A stretch of DNA of 64,000 nt from an uncultured Eubacteriales bacterium (GTDB lineage Bacteria > Bacillota > Clostridia > Oscillospirales > CAG-382): assembly GCA_934446675.1 (NCBI GenBank), contig CAKSEL010000011.1, positions 1 through 64,000 on the forward strand, written 5' to 3'. Under the pieces are notes generated by a model that saw only the letters and a program-made list of their open reading frames with translations, had not been told where the DNA came from and searched no databases. Every line of letters starts with the position of its first letter. Position 1 is the first letter of the stretch. A program made the translations under genes and the position numbers. Below are positions 62,001 through 64,000 of the stretch, in pieces.

Positions 62001-63574
62001 TTGCCGTTGAAGTAAAGCCGCTTATCGACGAAGAGATCGAAAGCGAAAGAAAACTTCTCAAAAAAGTTTCCGAATCCGTATTCGACGGTATAAAAGCAAG
62101 GAACAAGGAAACCGACGATATTCGCTATGACCTTTCGGCATTTACCGAAGTATATGAGAATAACGGAAAGCTCGTCTTTGTATATTCAAACGACAAAATG
62201 ACAGATTCGGGCATTGTTCCGACCGCGCTTGACGGCTGGGAAGAACTTGAAGCATGGAGAATTTTCAGATCTTCCAATCCTGCAAGTATATCTCACGAAA
62301 ACCTTAAAGTAACAGTTAACGATAAGGCAAAGGACGTAACCCTGACGACTGCACTTTCGAGCGAAACACTCGGAAAATACGGCGAGCTTTATAAGAAAGA
62401 TCCCGTAAAGTACAAAAAGTACGAATCAGTTGCCGATCTTTACTATAATTTAGTTACGTTAAATCTCACCGTGCGCGGAAAATCCACGCCTGCCGGAGCA
62501 AAGCCTCTCGGCGAGAGCGAAAAGATAACCGTAACCTTTACGCTTCTCGGCGCGGATAAGAACGAGCTTATCAAAAAGACAACACTTACAGATCTTGATG
62601 AGACTGTGACCGCGTTTGACGTGTTCAAGACCGTGCTTAAAGCCGAAAACTTCACGTATGAGGGTTCGGGCAGCTACGTTTCTTCAATTACCGACGCAGA
62701 CGGCAATAAACTCGGCGAGTTTGACTACGGAAAGTACTCGGGCTGGATGTATAAGGTCAACGGCAAGATACCTGATTATGTAATGACGGCTTGCGGACTT
62801 AAAAACGGCGATGATGTCGTAATGTTCTACACAAAGGACTATAACGAGCTGTTCCCGAGTTCGGGCGGCGGTTCTTCCGGTATGGGTTCTGATAACGATA
62901 CAGAAAAGGACGGCGAAAAGTCTGACGAAAAGACAGATGAAAAGCCGGAGGACGGCAATGCCGGAAAGGATAACGAAACAAATCCCGGCGGAGAAAAGGC
63001 CGAAATAAAGTATTCCGACATTACGGGACACTGGGCAAATGACGAGATAGCAAAGGTAAGCGGATCGGGACTTATGAACGGCGTTTCGGAAACCGAATTT
63101 TCACCCGATACTACCCTTACAAGAGCAATGTTCGCGACGATTCTTTACAGATTTGCTTCTGACGGAAATTCTGCCGCAAATGCCGATAAGCAGGTATTTT
63201 CCGATGTTGCCGTGGACGCATGGTACTCGGCGGCTGTCGTATGGTGCGCGGACGGAAAAATAATCCTCGGTGTTGCCGAGAATACCTTTGCACCCGATAA
63301 CTTCATTACACGCGAGCAAATGGCGCTCATACTTTACAGATACGCTCTGTCTCTCGGTGAAACCGAAAAGGCGTCTGCTGAAGTTAAAGAGTCTGATTTC
63401 TCGGATACCGATTCGCTGTCGGACGAGTCAAAAGCGGCAATCGAATGGGCAAGCGAAAACGGACTTGTAACCGGGCTTCCCGACGGACGCTTTGCTCCGA
63501 AGGATAACGTAACACGTGCGCAGTGCGCCGCAGTATTCGCAAGAGCGCTCGGCTGCAAGGCTCTCGGAAAGTAA
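59042..63574 (+). CDS. SLH-anchored secreted protein with DUF4430 (transcobalamin-like) domain under B12 riboswitch control
   Basis: 1510 residues. Signal peptide at about 1-29. GLUG-like beta-helix repeats at about 95-305 (YAGVFDGDGHKISGLKI; YIGGIAGQM; YVGGIIGYI). Several Ig-like segments follow (about 310-1150; IEWTSDNRDVINSETG; PVTIKSDNEDVIVSPD). A DUF4430 domain lies at about 1160-1270, shown by AFDVFKTVLKAENFTY, YSGWMYKVNGKIPDYVM and LKNGDDVVMFY. This fold is the C-terminal domain of transcobalamin and intrinsic factor. After a Glu/Lys/Gly linker, three SLH repeats (about 1323-1505) would anchor it to the wall. ATG 59042 is chosen because AGGAAAGGA precedes it; TTG 59009 lies upstream of that site. 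With the cobalamin riboswitch, a corrinoid-capture role is inferred. Confidence 0.88.
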   Translation: MTNRKKSSKLLLIFAVGILSALLAFSVSAKGGTMSGDGSRDNPYLIDDAADLIAFRDEVNVQTADAASTLCAKLTADIDISDAAWTPIANSGFATQGYAGVFDGDGHKISGLKISSSASNQGLFGYLGLDGSGTNRALIKNLSVSGNVTSSGNYIGGIAGQMTSAEIVNCSFSGSVSSSRKNGSYVGGIIGYINNTDNTGKNAKPRALISGCANTADVSTDAKGYAGGITAYAKFIDIENCYNTGAISGTMRSGGIAGQMQNKVYASNCYNIGAVSGTSTSADIADFIYKGSELINCHYLVQAFGTGMGTADADCAKIESTEGLSELLGEAFVSDKDGVNGGYPILAWQAGSAGEVKNPRLELMGNTVLKTLDGFDTADFSVKFADTEPSHINWSVVSGENVISVIYPVNPDEYNTSVVIKAINPGKAVIQAATDDESLKVSAYITVLPEITGREIEGIVAAGNTVSAKITVLGAKPYDYDNYPELVFQWKYLTSEDYLSGNTGFNSYKSISGANDRTFTIPESLVGDYLSYTVMLGGESFMPSSPYLVKSSDEYNVEADAAALVFDFDTIKTDMQLELALNGANGSTIEWTSDNRDVINSETGTVVLPKTGKVTVTLTAVLKCGEAVRTKTFTFEVYSLKQTQTEIADMKKRLKNGIKSLGNFYKLYPVYGTDTNVLEMLCDDIKNSKEPEMTAVIGNIEEVYGGAGIAENGDITYFYADPNTAPGVHNGSYRVTFDFCLGGETQRLEVPVIIPWDAELVKQAMTEQILPGIELPSYTEENISLPVCANGKLWALASWTTSDETAVKINTVKKSADKRFLPDTGVIYPGLEEKHVKLTAAVTFGFTNASINEPPIVLYKTFDVTVGKIDEDTAKNIKTELENKLENGLKNAGLRDAATGKALEINDGVYTAVNDILYPTTRDFKIDGKYYPVTIKSDNEDVIVSPDVNNAARTTVYRPMPREEPAKANVMLTILDKSSGVSVSKTFAVEVKPLIDEEIESERKLLKKVSESVFDGIKARNKETDDIRYDLSAFTEVYENNGKLVFVYSNDKMTDSGIVPTALDGWEELEAWRIFRSSNPASISHENLKVTVNDKAKDVTLTTALSSETLGKYGELYKKDPVKYKKYESVADLYYNLVTLNLTVRGKSTPAGAKPLGESEKITVTFTLLGADKNELIKKTTLTDLDETVTAFDVFKTVLKAENFTYEGSGSYVSSITDADGNKLGEFDYGKYSGWMYKVNGKIPDYVMTACGLKNGDDVVMFYTKDYNELFPSSGGGSSGMGSDNDTEKDGEKSDEKTDEKPEDGNAGKDNETNPGGEKAEIKYSDITGHWANDEIAKVSGSGLMNGVSETEFSPDTTLTRAMFATILYRFASDGNSAANADKQVFSDVAVDAWYSAAVVWCADGKIILGVAENTFAPDNFITREQMALILYRYALSLGETEKASAEVKESDFSDTDSLSDESKAAIEWASENGLVTGLPDGRFAPKDNVTRAQCAAVFARALGCKALGK

Positions 63575-63599
63575 TCGCATACTAAAAGCATAAACAGTA

Positions 63600-63635
63600 A
63601 CACTCCGTTCGTGAATTTCGTTCGGAGTGTTTTTC
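63600..63635 (+). terminator. Terminator of the riboswitch-controlled gene
   Basis: ACACTCCG (63600-63607) pairs with CGGAGTGT (63623-63630), then five further T residues. The riboswitch unit is therefore monocistronic. Confidence 0.88.
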
Positions 63636-63726
63636 TGTACTGTGTGCACGTTTTTGAAAAAATATATGCCAAAATGCGGTAATTTTTCATTATTTGTGCC
63701 TTTTTTGATTATTTGTCTGCGCATTG

Positions 63727-63755
63727 TTGCATTTCTGTGAGTAATGTGATAAAAT
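63727..63755 (+). promoter_or_regulatory. Promoter of the glycerol-1-phosphate dehydrogenase gene
   Basis: TTGCAT (63727-63732), 17-bp spacer, TAAAAT (63750-63755). Confidence 0.5.
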
Positions 63756-63814
63756 GAGCGTGAATAAAAATATATTTTGCTGTATGAATTAGAATATTAC
63801 GGGAGAGAAATAAA

Positions 63815-64000
63815 ATGTCTGAAATTCTGAATATTATACGCGATTTTAAAAAGGAATGTCCCTGCGGCAGAAAGCATGAAACGGCGATACAGGACGTTGT
63901 AATAGAGTCGGGGGCTGTAAATTTTGTCGGAGATGTGCTCAGAAGAAACGGCTTTTCCAAAAAGCTGCTGCTTGTTGCAGACAAAAACACGCTTAAAGCC
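63815..64000 (+). CDS. egsA: sn-glycerol-1-phosphate dehydrogenase family protein (3' truncated)
   Basis: 62 codons are visible before the window ends. The N-terminus has the AraM/EgsA pattern: CPCGRKHETAIQDVVIESGA, followed by the start of the Rossmann half, KKLLLVADKNTLKA. These metal-dependent dehydrogenases of the iron-alcohol/glycerol-dehydrogenase superfamily reduce dihydroxyacetone phosphate to sn-glycerol-1-phosphate. In Bacillus the product feeds heptaprenylglyceryl lipids; in other bacteria araM lies near arabinose genes. GGGAGAG (63801-63807) precedes ATG 63815. The assignment rests on the N-terminus only. Confidence 0.8.
   Translation, partial: MSEILNIIRDFKKECPCGRKHETAIQDVVIESGAVNFVGDVLRRNGFSKKLLLVADKNTLKA

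Noticed and set aside
1..64000. Mobile elements, prophage, CRISPR arrays, tRNA or rRNA genes
   Set aside because: No transposase, integrase, phage gene, regular repeat-spacer array or tRNA-like cloverleaf was recognised; base composition and codon use look uniform throughout.

Overview
The window reads as a chromosomal segment of a low-to-mid GC Bacillota, most likely an anaerobic gut-type member of class Clostridia. Supporting signs are strong AGGAGG-type ribosome sites, near-consensus sigma-A promoters with 17-bp spacers, compact intrinsic terminators, TTG/GTG starts, SLH-anchored surface proteins, a BspA-like leucine-rich-repeat protein, YerC, YlbF-family, MreB and LTA-synthase-type genes. 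I see no rRNA, tRNA, CRISPR, insertion sequence or prophage. This is an ordinary, dense chromosome with several well-formed regulatory RNAs and switches.

Layout. 1-561: end of a sugar isomerase-like gene. 863-5116: an mglBAC sugar ABC transporter operon with a small InlB-repeat membrane protein. 5253-9557: a YesN-type response regulator, a YesM-type histidine kinase and a sugar-binding lipoprotein, coupled by overlaps and probably sensing the sugar the transporter imports. 9612-15875: a GH78-like rhamnosidase, an AraC regulator and a divergent DUF5107/TPR protein. 16043-23235: a housekeeping operon of a YerC (TrpR-like) regulator, methyltransferase, hslO, miaB, a YlbF-family protein, mutS and an SGNH hydrolase. 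23363-29199 (minus): an NSS-family sodium symporter, a BspA-like protein, a PatB/MalY C-S lyase and a DUF3737 protein. 29538-33585: a large c-di-GMP signalling protein and mntP. 33876-38582: a giant SLH surface glycosidase-like protein. 38742-44831 (minus): ECF sigma/anti-sigma pair, then mutL-tgt-pentapeptide. 45087-49754: mreB, a second sugar isomerase divergent from an AraC regulator, and an LTA-synthase-like protein.

49832-56230 is the clearest regulatory story. A complete tyrosine/phenylalanine operon (tyrA-aroA-aroC-pheA-aroE/aroK fusion-aroQ) is preceded by a consensus promoter, a 32-codon leader peptide packed with Tyr and Phe codons, mutually exclusive hairpins and an intrinsic terminator. 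This is a textbook translation-coupled attenuator, of a type best known from Gammaproteobacteria; T-boxes are the usual solution in Bacillota.

58516-63574 is the second highlight. A cobalamin riboswitch with its own promoter and downstream terminator controls a single gene: a 1510-residue secreted protein with GLUG-like repeats, Ig-like regions, a DUF4430 domain (the fold of the C-terminal domain of transcobalamin and intrinsic factor) and three C-terminal SLH repeats. The simplest reading is a cell-wall-anchored corrinoid capture protein made when B12 is scarce. The window ends inside a glycerol-1-phosphate dehydrogenase (AraM/EgsA family) gene.
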